Of a stretch of 64,000 bases of DNA, positions 53,339 through 62,476 are shown one piece after another. Under the pieces are notes generated by a model. It did not search any database. It saw nothing but the letters and a program-made list of their open reading frames with translations, and was not told the DNA's origin. The DNA comes from DASXRA01 sp036502575 (lineage in GTDB: Bacteria > Actinomycetota > Actinomycetes > Mycobacteriales > Jatrophihabitantaceae). The first letter of the stretch is position 1; every line of letters begins with the position of its first letter. The translations under genes were made by a program, and so were the position numbers. Location of the stretch: positions 1-64,000 of the forward strand of contig DASXYL010000064.1 of NCBI GenBank assembly GCA_036502575.1, in the 5' to 3' direction.

Positions 53339-53391
53339 TTGGTGATCATGGAGTTGTGGCTGTTATTCGACCACAACTCCATGATCACCAA
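53339..53391. repeat. Dispersed hairpin, family A copy 4 (likely bidirectional terminator)
   Basis: Perfect 21-base arms at 53339-53359 and 53371-53391 surround an 11-base loop; the arm core is TGATCATGGAGTTGTGG. It lies between the convergent glpD and ESX operons. Confidence 0.88.
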
Positions 53392-53469
53392 CGGTCTGAT
53401 TGCTGACCGGGGTCAGGAGCGGCGTACGACGGAACTCGCGCGACCCGGACCAGGCCCCCAGAACCTGGA

Positions 53470-55131
53470 TCACGGCTGGTCGTCGATGACGGCTTGGATG
53501 TCGGCGGCCGTGACCGCGCGCAGTTCGGCCAGTTCCGGCATGCGGCCGAGCGCGCGCAGCCGGCGGGACTGGGTCTTGCGGGTGGCCTCGAACATCCGCC
53601 GGGCGTCGCGGGCGTTGCCGAAGTCCGGCGCCTGGGCGACCTGGGCGAAGTGCTCGGCCAGCAGCGGTTCGGCGTCGCCGTCCAGGTCGTAGTCGGCCGA
53701 TCGCACCATGCGCCGCATGATCAGCACCAGCTCGTCGGTCGCGTAGTTCTCGAAGTGGATCGTCTTGGAGAACCGGGACGCCAGGCCCGGGTTGGCGTCG
53801 CAGAACTGCACCATCTCCTCGGTGTACCCGGCCGCGATCACGGCGATCTCGTCGCGGTGGTCCTCCATGAGCTTGACCAGCGTGTCGATCGCCTCCTGGC
53901 CGAAGTCACCGCCGGACGCGCCGGAGCGGGCGAGCGTGTACGCCTCGTCGATGAACAGCACGCCGCCCATCGCCTGCTCGAACAGGACCGACGTCTTCTC
54001 CGCGGTGTGGCCGATGTACTGGCCGACCAGGTCGCGGCGCGACACCTCGGTGAACTGCCCGCGATCCAGCAACCCGAGCGCGGCGAGCAGTTGGCCGTAC
54101 ACGCGCGCCACCGTGGTCTTGCCGGTGCCGGGCGAGCCGGTGAACATCAGGTGGTGGCTCACGCCGGGCGTGCCGAGGCCGGCCCGGCGCCGCCACTCGT
54201 TGACCTGGATCTCGTCGATCAGCGCGCGGACCTCGGACTTGACGCCGCGTAGTCCCACCATCGCGTCCAGCTCGGCGAGCAGCTCCTCGAGACCGGCGCT
54301 GCCGCTGTTGCCGCGCGTGGTCGGGACCGGCGAGTCGGTCGTGACGACCGTCGGCGTGGCGCCCTCGGCCACGAGGATCGCCGGCTCGGCGGTGTTCTCC
54401 AGCCGGCAGTCCTCCACCCGCCCCGCGCAGCCGCGCGCGAACGAGATGCCGACGCCCTGCACGTCGTGCACCCGGCACCGGCGCAGGATCGGTGCGCTCT
54501 CGTGGGCGACCACCACCCCTTCGACGACCTCGGAGATCTCGCAGCCCTCCACGACCGGCCGGCCGGCCTGGTAGACGTAGATGCCCCGCCCACCGCAGGC
54601 CGTGATCGTGCAGTTGCGGATCGCCGGATCGGCCCCCAGCCGGACGATGACGCCGTCGCCCTCGACCTGGTGCACGCGCACATCCTCGAAGACCCCGCCG
54701 GCGTCCTCGATCACCAGACCGTCCTGGGCCTCGGTGACGGTGCAGCGGGTGACCCGGCAGGTGGCGCCGGCGGCCACCCGCAGCCCCGGTCCGTACGGGG
54801 CGGACAGCTCGCACCGATCGAGCACCAGCTCGCCACCATCCATCTCGACGGCCGACCCCTCACCGCCCCGCAGGGTCAGGTCCCGCAGCCCGAGGTAGCC
54901 GCCGCGCGCCCGGACGACCGGACGGTCGGACCCGGTCGCGTCGAGCACCACCTCGCCGGTGCCGCGCAGGGTCAGGCGCCGGTCGGAGATGGCCAGCGTC
55001 TCGGCGTACTCGCCGGCGTCGATCGAGATGACGGCGTCGTCCGGCGCGGCCTGCAACGCCTCGCCGATCGTGCGGTACGCGCCGTGCTGGGCGGCGCTGA
55101 CGCGAAGCTGGCGGACCGTCGAGGTCGCCAT
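53470..55131 (-). CDS. Right-handed beta-helix fused to CbxX/EccA-type AAA+ ATPase
   Basis: The 553-residue protein has two parts. Residues about 1-285 are pectate-lyase-like coils (repeated units such as PVVEGCEISEVVEGVVV and PILRRCRVHDVQGVGIS). Residues about 300-553 are an AAA+ module with Walker A GSPGTGKTT, Walker B GVLFIDEAY, and the arginine finger in GLASRF. EccA proteins of mycobacterial ESX loci carry TPR repeats before the same AAA+ module; here a beta-helix takes their place. The ATG overlaps the regulator stop (TGATG). It probably remodels ESX substrates in the cytoplasm, by analogy with EccA. Confidence 0.85.
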   Translation of the reverse strand: MATSTVRQLRVSAAQHGAYRTIGEALQAAPDDAVISIDAGEYAETLAISDRRLTLRGTGEVVLDATGSDRPVVRARGGYLGLRDLTLRGGEGSAVEMDGGELVLDRCELSAPYGPGLRVAAGATCRVTRCTVTEAQDGLVIEDAGGVFEDVRVHQVEGDGVIVRLGADPAIRNCTITACGGRGIYVYQAGRPVVEGCEISEVVEGVVVAHESAPILRRCRVHDVQGVGISFARGCAGRVEDCRLENTAEPAILVAEGATPTVVTTDSPVPTTRGNSGSAGLEELLAELDAMVGLRGVKSEVRALIDEIQVNEWRRRAGLGTPGVSHHLMFTGSPGTGKTTVARVYGQLLAALGLLDRGQFTEVSRRDLVGQYIGHTAEKTSVLFEQAMGGVLFIDEAYTLARSGASGGDFGQEAIDTLVKLMEDHRDEIAVIAAGYTEEMVQFCDANPGLASRFSKTIHFENYATDELVLIMRRMVRSADYDLDGDAEPLLAEHFAQVAQAPDFGNARDARRMFEATRKTQSRRLRALGRMPELAELRAVTAADIQAVIDDQP

Positions 55132-56132
55132 CAGTGGCTCTCGGCCGGCGCTCGCAGCCAGCCTCGTTCCGCGGCTCGGGCCCCGAGTTCGAACCGGCTG
55201 CTGGCGCCCGCGCGGTCCATCAGGTCGGCGACGATGCGCCGCACTGTGCGCACCGACACCTTGAGTCGGTAGGAGGCCGACTGATCCGTCGCTCCGGCGA
55301 AGAGGAGTTCCAGCAGGTACCGCTCGCGTTTGGTGACTGCACTTTCGCGGGCGGCTGCCTCGACCAACGGCGACGCGCCGGCCCACACCCGTTCGAACAG
55401 CTCGACGACCGCGGTGACGGCACTGGGCAGGCGCAAGGTCGCCAGCCCGACAGTCTGTCCGGAGGCCGTGTCGCTCACTGGCAGGGCCACCGTGGCCGAG
55501 TCGATGATCAGCGCGGAGGTCGGCACGCGCCCGATACGGACGTCGGCCCCGGTGTCGGTCAGATTGTGCAGCCAGCGATCCCGGACCGGGTCCAGCCCTC
55601 GACCGTTGCCGAACACCAGCCGGCAGCAGACGCCGTCGGCACACCAGCCGGGCAGCGCCGGTCCGTCGAGCAGGACGGCGCTCGATGTGCTCATCGCGAC
55701 GACTTCGCTGGACGCCGCCTCGGCCAGCTGGCGGGTCCGGGCCTTGATGTCGTGGGCGCCCCAGCACACGTCCGCGATCTGCAGGCTGCGCGATTGCGGG
55801 CTGTGGCTCAGGCCGGTGACCAGATCGGCGATGGCTCGCCGACCTTGTTCGAGCTCCTCGCGCCGTTGCGCCAGCTCGGCATCCAGCCGGTCGGCGAGGG
55901 CCGGCAGGCCGACGTCGGGGTCGACCACGTGCACGGCGTCCGCGTCGTAGCGCACGAGCCCCAGCTCGCCCAGCCGGGCCACCGTCCGCTCGGCCGTGTC
56001 GACATCGACCGCGAGTTGCGCGGCCAGCTCGGGCACGGTCCCGGCCGGATGCCGCAGCAGGTCACGGTAGGCCGATTCGAGCTCGTGATCCAGGCCGAGA
56101 CCGGCCAACTGCACGCGATACACGTCGTCCAC
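55131..56132 (-). CDS. TrmB/LuxR-like transcriptional regulator
   Basis: The 333-residue protein has an N-terminal winged-helix TrmB-like part (PAGTVPELAAQLAVDVDTAER) and a short coiled coil near residues 85-105. A central phospholipase-D-like or ligand domain follows. The C-terminal LuxR-type helix-turn-helix contains ERYLLELLFAG and SYRLKVSVRTVRRIV. Proteins of this build are numerous in Actinobacteria with few known ligands. Overlapping the beta-helix ATPase gene, it may control the ESX locus. Confidence 0.78.
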   Translation of the reverse strand: MDDVYRVQLAGLGLDHELESAYRDLLRHPAGTVPELAAQLAVDVDTAERTVARLGELGLVRYDADAVHVVDPDVGLPALADRLDAELAQRREELEQGRRAIADLVTGLSHSPQSRSLQIADVCWGAHDIKARTRQLAEAASSEVVAMSTSSAVLLDGPALPGWCADGVCCRLVFGNGRGLDPVRDRWLHNLTDTGADVRIGRVPTSALIIDSATVALPVSDTASGQTVGLATLRLPSAVTAVVELFERVWAGASPLVEAAARESAVTKRERYLLELLFAGATDQSASYRLKVSVRTVRRIVADLMDRAGASSRFELGARAAERGWLRAPAESH

Positions 56133-56223
56133 CGGACACCTCGCTTCGGAAGGGCTGCAGAGCCATCGTCGGAAGCGCCCATCCGGGGGTGATATATCGG
56201 AAGTCCAGAATTGGACCGACCGC

Positions 56224-57732
56224 TCAGCGCGGGACGGCCTGCGCGTTCAGGGGCAGTGAGCTGGCCACCGCGGCGACCTGATCGCCGTCGAAGCGCTCCA
56301 GCCCGACGTCCTCGGCGAGATCCTCGAAGGCGAAGGCCAGCAGGCTGGCCGAGTTCTCCAGCCGGGCGCGGTCGCTTTCGGTGATGCGCACGAGCAACTC
56401 GCCGACGTCGGACACCTGCCGGGCCTGGCGCCGGGCCGCGATGGCGATCGTCGTGCCCCGGCTGGGGATCAGGTGCAGCCGGCGCAGGATCTGGGCCCGG
56501 ACGGCCTGGTCCGCGTCGGGCCAGTGCCGGATGCGAAAGCAGGCGTGCACGGCCGATCCGGCTTGCCAGGCCGCCCAGGTTTCGTCGAGCCGCGGTGGTT
56601 CGGTGTTCGGGATGCCGTCCAGATGGGAGAGCGCCGAGACCAGCGACAACGTCTCCTCGCGGTCGAACGTCCGGGTCGGCACGTCCTCGCGGGCTAGCCG
56701 GCGGATCATGCGCTGCACGGCGTTGGCCAGGGCCAGGCTCAGGTCGTCGTCGGCGTGGATGTCGGCGGTGCGGACGGCCTGCACGGTTATCCAGACGCGG
56801 CGGCTGGCATTACCGGCCCGCGCGCCCAGGTTGGGAGTCGGCGTGGTCTGCATGATCAGCTTCGCGGCGAACAGGGGCGCGTCGGCGTCCGGCGACGGCA
56901 ACAGCGACGCGACGGAGGTGCGCGCGGCCCAGGGGAGATAGGCCGGGTCGGGGTGGCCGATATCGTCGGGTATCTGCAGCTCCAGGACGGTGGCGACGCC
57001 GTCGGCCTGGTGGATGAATGCGACCGGGATGCCGTCCAGATCGATGGTCTCGACGGACGGATGGTCGGCGAGATGGTCGATCAGGTCCTCGGCGGTCAGG
57101 TCCCCTGCCGCCAGCTGCGCCTGGTGCGCCCGCAGCAGGTAGCGGGCGGCCCGGCTCATCCACTGGTACAGCAGCCGGCCGCGGATGCGGACGGTGGTGG
57201 CCGCCACCGCACACGTCACGGCGGCGATGGCCGCGATGGTGACGGTTCGAGGCCGGCCGATGCTCGCGATCAGGGTCGCAGCGGCCAACTCCCAGGTCAG
57301 CAGCCGACCTAGGCCTATCGAACGCGCGCGACGCCGCAGCGGGCCCGATGGCGCGTTTCCGGGTAGCGACTGTCGCACGGCGCGCAGCATCGTGGCGATC
57401 GAGGACGTGCGGGCGAGGGCCGGCCCGGCTCGTCGCTGCCGCCCGGCGCGCGGCTGCGCGCGACCGGTGGCCCGACCGAGGCTCGGCGCCTGGGCTGCCT
57501 CCTTGCGCAGCCGTACGGCGCGCGGCTGGCCGGTCCGGACGGCGGTGCCCGGACGGCTCGGGGCGATGAGCAGGTGGCCGGCCGGCGACGGCGCAGTTGC
57601 GGTGGTTGGCGGTGCGCCGGACGCCTCGGCCGGCTCGGCCGGCGGGTTCGCGGAGGCGGTCGAGGCGGAGGCGGCCGAACCGGTCGGCGGCCCCGCGTCG
57701 GGCGGTCCCGCGTTCGGGGGTCCTGCGTTCAT
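56224..57732 (-). CDS. eccE: Type VII secretion protein EccE
   Basis: The 502-residue protein has a disordered Pro/Ala/Arg-rich N-terminus (to about residue 125), two adjacent TM segments near 142-180 and a cytoplasmic domain with the EccE-type layout (TIDLDGIPVAFIHQADGVATVL, shown in part as TIDLDGIPVAF; LREDVPTR-like region; a C-terminal LLAFAFEDLAEDVGLERFDGD-like end). EccE sits at the edge of the ESX membrane complex with EccB, EccC and EccD. The family call rests on topology and on position beside eccC and the AAA+ gene. Confidence 0.75.
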   Translation of the reverse strand: MNAGPPNAGPPDAGPPTGSAASASTASANPPAEPAEASGAPPTTATAPSPAGHLLIAPSRPGTAVRTGQPRAVRLRKEAAQAPSLGRATGRAQPRAGRQRRAGPALARTSSIATMLRAVRQSLPGNAPSGPLRRRARSIGLGRLLTWELAAATLIASIGRPRTVTIAAIAAVTCAVAATTVRIRGRLLYQWMSRAARYLLRAHQAQLAAGDLTAEDLIDHLADHPSVETIDLDGIPVAFIHQADGVATVLELQIPDDIGHPDPAYLPWAARTSVASLLPSPDADAPLFAAKLIMQTTPTPNLGARAGNASRRVWITVQAVRTADIHADDDLSLALANAVQRMIRRLAREDVPTRTFDREETLSLVSALSHLDGIPNTEPPRLDETWAAWQAGSAVHACFRIRHWPDADQAVRAQILRRLHLIPSRGTTIAIAARRQARQVSDVGELLVRITESDRARLENSASLLAFAFEDLAEDVGLERFDGDQVAAVASSLPLNAQAVPR

Positions 57733-57816
57733 AGCCCCTCTATCCCTCCTGCGGCGCGCCGCTCACCCGGCGAGCGACGCCCGCTGGGACGTCGCGCGCC
57801 GGGTGGCCATCATCAA

Positions 57817-59379
57817 TCAGCGGATGACCGCGGAGGCCTCTCCGTGGTCGCGCGGCGTGGGTACCTCGGGTGCTGCGGGTGTCGCGGGGGACTCCTGGGC
57901 CGCTACCACGCCGGTGCCGGGATCGTCGATCAGCCAGGCGTCCTCGTCGAGGAACATGTCCTGCGCGAGGCCGGCCTCGGCCCGGCGGGCCGCCGCCTTG
58001 CTGGCCTTGCGTCGGGTCGACGCGACGACGCCGGGGACCTCCGCGTCCTTGGCTGCGCGCCCGAGCAGGCCAGCGGCCACGCCCGGGTTGATCGGCTTGG
58101 CGCTTCCCGGCCGGATCGCGGCCGATCGCGTTCCGCGGGCCCCGCCGGGCGTGGCGCCGGACACGGGCGAGATGGCGACCTGCCGCTTGCGCTCGTCGTC
58201 GTGCTTGCCCTTGTTGCCGGTGCCTGCCCGGGAGCCTGCCCGGGAGCCGGCGTTGGAGCCGGAGCCGGGGCCCGGCATGAACGGCACGAGTCCGGTGCCG
58301 CTGCCCGAGCCCGAGCCCGAGCCGACGGTCGCGGCGCCGCCGGTAGCACCCAGTGCTGGCCCGGCCAGACCGGCCGCGGGCAGCATCGGCATCGTGGCCG
58401 CACCACCGGTCGCGACCGGGCTGGGCGCGAACGCCGGAGCGCTGGGCACCGACGGGGCCACCGCGCTAGAGCCGAGGCCGGCCAACGTGGGGCCGGCCGG
58501 GGTGCCGGCCACTGCCGGTCCCGCCGCGGCCGGAAGGGCCGCCGTCGCGGTGGCGGACGCTCCGGGCGTGACGACCGTGCCCGGGGCGCTGCCGACCGCG
58601 GTGTTCGGCAGGGCCGCGTTGGCGGTCGCGGCGTTGGTGGCTGCCGTGTGCGTCCCCGCGGTGGTGACCACACCGGGAAGGGCGGCCGCCGGGCTCGCTG
58701 CGGGAGTCGTCGTATCGGCCGCCCCGGTCTGGTCGGCCGGCGTGATCGTTCCGTTCGGCGTCGCGCTCGGCGGCGCCTGGGTGACCTGCGGTGTTGCGAG
58801 CTCGGTCTGGTAGCCCTGCATGATGGCCTTCGAGGCCTGCAGCACGCCGCGCGCCATGCTCTGCATCGGCGCCATCATCTGCTCGGTGTCGAACTTGCAC
58901 TTCGGGGCGTTGGCCAGATCCTGCTCCCACTTGTCCCACCACCGCTTCACGATGGGGAAGTTCTGGTCGATGATGTCGGCCGCGCTCAGCAGCGCCGGCT
59001 TGATCGGGTCAGTCGCCTCGGCGCGCTGGTCCAGGGACCGGGTGAAGTTGTCGGCCTGGAGGTTCAGGGCGTCGGCGTCCTTGCCGGTGAAGCCGACGAG
59101 CTGGCCCTTCGCGGCGGTGACCTGGTCCTTGGCCGCGTCGAGCACCTGGTACTGCTTGTCCCAGTTGGCGGCGGCCGTGCGCATCGCCGGGGCCACGATA
59201 TTTTTGAAATCCTGGGCGTCTTGCCACCACAGGCCGGCCTTGTAGTTCGAGTCGGCCTGGGTGCCGGTGAGGGTCCACCGCCCTTCGTCCCACCATGCCT
59301 CGACGTTCCACTGCTGATATGTCTCGATGTCTTGCCCGTTCGGCCCTTTAGTGACCGAGACGGGAGCTAGGACGCCCAT
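57817..59379 (-). CDS. Putative ESX-secreted protein with long Ala/Gly/Pro tail
   Basis: The 520-residue protein has a helical, Trp-rich N-terminal domain (about residues 1-195: QQWNVEAWWDEGRW, LWWQDAQDF, VKRWWDKWEQDL), followed by some 240 residues of Ala/Pro/Thr/Gly low complexity and a basic C-terminal end. The size and build resemble ESX substrates in which a helical hairpin carries a disordered tail. The ATG follows AGAGGAGGAA, a very strong ribosome site. No WxG or YxxxD/E signal was identified, so the substrate status is inference from the locus. Confidence 0.65.
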   Translation of the reverse strand: MGVLAPVSVTKGPNGQDIETYQQWNVEAWWDEGRWTLTGTQADSNYKAGLWWQDAQDFKNIVAPAMRTAAANWDKQYQVLDAAKDQVTAAKGQLVGFTGKDADALNLQADNFTRSLDQRAEATDPIKPALLSAADIIDQNFPIVKRWWDKWEQDLANAPKCKFDTEQMMAPMQSMARGVLQASKAIMQGYQTELATPQVTQAPPSATPNGTITPADQTGAADTTTPAASPAAALPGVVTTAGTHTAATNAATANAALPNTAVGSAPGTVVTPGASATATAALPAAAGPAVAGTPAGPTLAGLGSSAVAPSVPSAPAFAPSPVATGGAATMPMLPAAGLAGPALGATGGAATVGSGSGSGSGTGLVPFMPGPGSGSNAGSRAGSRAGTGNKGKHDDERKRQVAISPVSGATPGGARGTRSAAIRPGSAKPINPGVAAGLLGRAAKDAEVPGVVASTRRKASKAAARRAEAGLAQDMFLDEDAWLIDDPGTGVVAAQESPATPAAPEVPTPRDHGEASAVIR

Positions 59380-59419
59380 GTCATTCCTCCTCTAGTCGCG
59401 CCGAGTCGTCATGCCCGGG

Positions 59420-59626
59420 CTATGCGTTGCTCGTCGGGGTGCTGGTAAGTCGCTTGAGCGCGCCCGAGGTGGCCTGGTCGTTCTGCTGTTGTGACTTCAC
59501 GTACTGGCTGATGTGCTCGACGAGGTTGGTCGCGCTCTCGTTGACCTCGCCGATGTAGTCGATGTGGCCCTGCATCGCCCATTTGTGCATGTCGATCAAG
59601 AACTGGGTCTCGCTCATTGCCGCCAT
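59420..59626 (-). CDS. Small ESX-locus protein, possibly WXG100-like
   Basis: The 68-residue helical protein (SETQFLIDMHKWAMQG, then NESATNLVEHISQYVKSQQQ) lies where esxA/esxB-type genes are usual. It is shorter than WXG100 proteins, and its single Trp sits in WAMQG, not WxG. It may be one half of a heterodimer whose partner is another small protein of this locus. The ATG follows GAGAGGA. Confidence 0.6.
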   Translation of the reverse strand: MAAMSETQFLIDMHKWAMQGHIDYIGEVNESATNLVEHISQYVKSQQQNDQATSGALKRLTSTPTSNA

Positions 59627-59659
59627 GATGTGGTCCTCTCGCTCCGTCGAAGTCGGTCG

Positions 59660-60184
59660 TCAGGTGGCGGTCGCGGCGGCGGCGTTGCCGGTTGCCGCGT
59701 TGCCGGTTGCCGCGTTGGCACCGGCTGCGTCGGCACCGCAGCCGCCACCTCCCGCCGCCCCGCCGGCCGCAGCGCCGTCGCCGGCTTGGGCGGCGTTGCC
59801 ATCAGCGAGTGACTGCTGACCGGCGGCGTCCGAGGCGGATCCGGCGTCGGTGGCGCCGTCCATCGCGGTCGTGTCGGGGTTCGCGGTGCTGGTGGTGTCC
59901 GTGACCCCGCTGAGCGTGCTTCCGGCGTCGCTGAGCTGGTTAGGGTCGAGGCTGACCGTCGACGGGCTGGCACTCGAGTCAGAACCGGTGCTGCTGGACG
60001 TCGGCGAGCTGGTCGCCGAGCTGGTCGCGGTGCTCGAGTCCGGAGTGTCGGACGTGGCCGACGAGAGCTGACTCGGGTCGCTGGTCGAACTGGCCAGCGG
60101 CGTGCCCTGCAGGGCCTGGTCGACCGCCCGGGTGATGATGTCGGCGAGCGAACCCGAGCCTATGGTCGATGCTGGTTGCGTCAT
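59660..60184 (-). CDS. Ser/Thr/Ala-rich low-complexity ESX-locus protein
   Basis: The 174-residue protein has a short amphipathic N-terminal helix (SLADIITRAVDQALQG), and the rest is Ser/Thr/Asp-rich and then Ala/Gly-rich disorder ending in ATGNAATGN repeats. The ATG follows GAGGGGGTAGCG. No family is recognised. Its place between other putative substrates suggests it is exported or an accessory factor. Confidence 0.55.
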   Translation of the reverse strand: MTQPASTIGSGSLADIITRAVDQALQGTPLASSTSDPSQLSSATSDTPDSSTATSSATSSPTSSSTGSDSSASPSTVSLDPNQLSDAGSTLSGVTDTTSTANPDTTAMDGATDAGSASDAAGQQSLADGNAAQAGDGAAAGGAAGGGGCGADAAGANAATGNAATGNAAAATAT

Positions 60185-60286
60185 CGCTACCCCCTCGAGG
60201 GATGTATCGGAACGTCTGTGGTGTAGCGCGGCATTCGCCGTCGAAAGCAGCTAAGCAATGCACGTGATCGGCGGACAGTGGGGCGA

Positions 60287-60350
60287 CCGCATCCGGCCAT
60301 CGATGGCCGCCGCCGGTTCGCCGAGCGGCCGCATCCGGCCCTGGATGGCC
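60287..60350. repeat. Direct repeat in the gap between two ESX-locus genes
   Basis: CCGCATCCGGCCATCGATGG (from 60287) recurs as CCGCATCCGGCCCTGGATGG (from 60329), 42 bases apart, with two differences. The first unit includes the palindrome GGCCATCGATGGCC. Confidence 0.5.
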
Positions 60351-60362
60351 ATCAGCCGGCCA

Positions 60363-61934
60363 TCACTCGTCGGACATGGCGGGTGGCTCGACCCGCCACA
60401 GCTGCTCGTCGAGAACCTCGCCGGAGTCATCGACAGTCGGACCGCTCGACAGCGCGGCGCCCTTTGCCGAGCCCTTGCCGGCGCTGCCGGCGCTGCCGGC
60501 GCCGTCGGCGCGTCGAGGTCGGGCCGGGCGGGTCGGACGCTCGGAGCGCCCGGCGGCGCCCCGGCCCCGAAGCCGAGCCGGCACCCCGATCTCCTCGATC
60601 GGTTTGCCGGCCGGCCCGCCGAGGGCGCCGAGCTCCGGGCCGCCGGCCTGTTCGGCGGTGCCCGGCTTGACGCCGCCGCCTCCCTGGCGCCCGCCGCCGC
60701 CCATCCCGCCCATGGGCGGCGGGAGGTACGGCATGCCACTGGTCTTGGCCGCTGCGGCGGCGGCCGGCTCGCCGGCCAGACCGACCGGTTTCGGGGCGTT
60801 GCCGCCCGCGGTACTGGTGCCCGGTGACGGGCTGGACGGGCCGCCGGTGCCCGGCTGGCTCGGCGTGGTGCCGGGCGGAAGCACTGATGGCAGGTTGATC
60901 GTGCCGCCGCCCGCTGAATTCGAACCCGCGGGGAGGTTGAGGTCCGGGATCTTGATGCTCGGCGGGGTCGTCGAGGAGTTCGGCGGCAACTGGATGGTGC
61001 TCGGGTTGCCGGCCAGCTGCGGCACGTTGATGTTCGGGACGTTCGGATTACTGATGTTCGGGTCGTTCGGCAGGTTCGGGTTACTGGTGCCGGGATCGAA
61101 CGTGGACGGGTCGATGTTGTTCAGGCCCGACTGATTCGGATCGGAGCCGCTGGGCGACATCGCGTTCGGATCACTCACGCTGCTCGGGTCGCTCGCGCTG
61201 GGGTCGCCGGCCGCGCTCGGATCGCTGCCGCTGGCTCCGCCGGCCGCGCTCGGACTGCCGGCGCCGCCGGCCGCGGGGGCCTTGGCACTCGACTTGGCTC
61301 CGCCGGCCGCGCCGCCCGCCCCACCGCCCGGTGCCTTGACCCCACCCGCTCCGCCGGGACCCGCCGGGCCCTTCGCCTTGGCTGCATTCGCGCTCGGCGA
61401 ACCGGATGGCCGTTCGCCCGACCATGTCGGCGGTGATGCGAGGACGGCGGCCAATGTCTGGTAGCGCAGCATTACCGGGTCGATGACGTCGTGGGCGGCT
61501 CGCTCCAGGTCCTGCTCGGTCCACCCGGGCATCAGGGTGCTGCTGGAGGTGTACGGGTTCGGGGTCGACACGAGGTGCGGCTCCCGGGGCTGCTTGGCCA
61601 GCTGATCGACCTGGTCGGCCGCGGTCGTGACCGCGGCCGGCAGGCCACTGAGGGCGGGTAGGACGTTCTGGGTGATCCAGTCGTGCATCGTGCGAAGGTC
61701 TTCCAGATCCCTGGACATGACCGCTCGCAGCTCACTCGCGGCCGCACTCGTCCACAGCAACCTCAGCCGATCGGCCTGCCCCGAGAGAGTGGTGTATGCC
61801 TTGCCCACTGCGTCGGCGTAGGTCTGTAGGTCAGTGGTGAGCTGCGTGAGCTGGGGAGCGTTGCGCTCACGTTCTAGCCCGATCGAGGTATGGAGTTGCT
61901 CGAACGTCATCGGAGGTTCGTTCTGAGCGGCCAT
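60363..61934 (-). CDS. Putative large ESX substrate with WXG-like N-terminal domain
   Basis: The 523-residue protein has a helical N-terminal domain of about 170 residues containing LLWTSAAASEL (Trp61 at a helix turn, as in WXG100/PPE-type folds). About 290 residues of Gly/Pro/Ser/Asn low complexity follow, including DPSNPN-like repeats and SNPNLPNDPNISNPNVPN, then a basic C-terminal end. The ATG at 61934 follows GGGAG; the longer frame crosses the next gene. A secreted PPE- or EspI-like role is inferred. Confidence 0.65.
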   Translation of the reverse strand: MAAQNEPPMTFEQLHTSIGLERERNAPQLTQLTTDLQTYADAVGKAYTTLSGQADRLRLLWTSAAASELRAVMSRDLEDLRTMHDWITQNVLPALSGLPAAVTTAADQVDQLAKQPREPHLVSTPNPYTSSSTLMPGWTEQDLERAAHDVIDPVMLRYQTLAAVLASPPTWSGERPSGSPSANAAKAKGPAGPGGAGGVKAPGGGAGGAAGGAKSSAKAPAAGGAGSPSAAGGASGSDPSAAGDPSASDPSSVSDPNAMSPSGSDPNQSGLNNIDPSTFDPGTSNPNLPNDPNISNPNVPNINVPQLAGNPSTIQLPPNSSTTPPSIKIPDLNLPAGSNSAGGGTINLPSVLPPGTTPSQPGTGGPSSPSPGTSTAGGNAPKPVGLAGEPAAAAAAKTSGMPYLPPPMGGMGGGGRQGGGGVKPGTAEQAGGPELGALGGPAGKPIEEIGVPARLRGRGAAGRSERPTRPARPRRADGAGSAGSAGKGSAKGAALSSGPTVDDSGEVLDEQLWRVEPPAMSDE

Positions 61935-61953
61935 GGTTCTGCTCCCGTCTCGC

Positions 61954-62334
61954 CTAGTGCGGCGGCTGCGGCTGCGGCTGCGGCGGCGGTGGCGCTGGCG
62001 GCGGTGCGGTACCGGTGGCCTTCTGGGTCTCCGCCTCCAGACGTTTGATGCTGTCCGCGGTCTCGTGGTCGAGCTGCGGATAGCGCGTGGAGGCAAGGCG
62101 AAGCAGCGCTTCGCGGAAGGTGAGTGCGGCGGTGACGTTGCCGTGCCACTGCTCGAGCGGCTGGACAAGCTTGGTGACGTTGACGACAAGAGCGTCGGTT
62201 TGGGGGAACCCGGTGGGATTTATCGCTCCCAGGGCCAGGGTGTTCGGCGGCTGCTGCAGCTGCCCGAGCGCAGCACGCACCTGGTCGGCGACACCGCGCA
62301 CCCCGTCCGGGGTAATGGCTACCAGATCGGTCAC
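61954..62334 (-). CDS. Small ESX-locus protein with Pro-rich tail
   Basis: The 126-residue protein has a helical domain (VAITPDGVRGVADQVRAALG, then DALVVNVTKLVQPLEQWHGN with the only Trp in WHGN, close to a WxG turn) and a Pro/Gln-rich C-terminal tail. It is consistent with an EsxB/EspC-like partner of the larger protein whose gene starts 19 bases downstream. The GTG start follows GAGGAGG. Confidence 0.6.
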   Translation of the reverse strand: MTDLVAITPDGVRGVADQVRAALGQLQQPPNTLALGAINPTGFPQTDALVVNVTKLVQPLEQWHGNVTAALTFREALLRLASTRYPQLDHETADSIKRLEAETQKATGTAPPPAPPPPQPQPQPPH

Positions 62335-62414
62335 GACGCCTCCTCAGCTCGGCTGTCCTCACGGTAGGTATCTGGACAGGTCGCGGCTCGCGGCCTGGCC
62401 GGATGCGGCCACGT

Positions 62415-62469
62415 CCCCGATTGTGGTTCGGACGCTCCATATGGCGGGGCGTCCGAACCAAAATCGGGG
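62415..62469. repeat. Dispersed hairpin, family B copy 2
   Basis: CCCCGATT and TGGTTCGGACG in the left arm pair with CGTCCGAACCA and AATCGGGG in the right arm, a stem of about 20 bp. Read on the opposite strand it matches the copy at 27899. It lies between eccC and the next gene of the same strand. Confidence 0.85.
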
Positions 62470-62476
62470 CTAGGTG

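Noticed and set aside
57574..59370. A 598-codon Arg/Gly-rich frame antisense to the ESX genes
   Set aside because: It is reverse-strand noise over low-complexity coding sequence, with no ribosome site of note.
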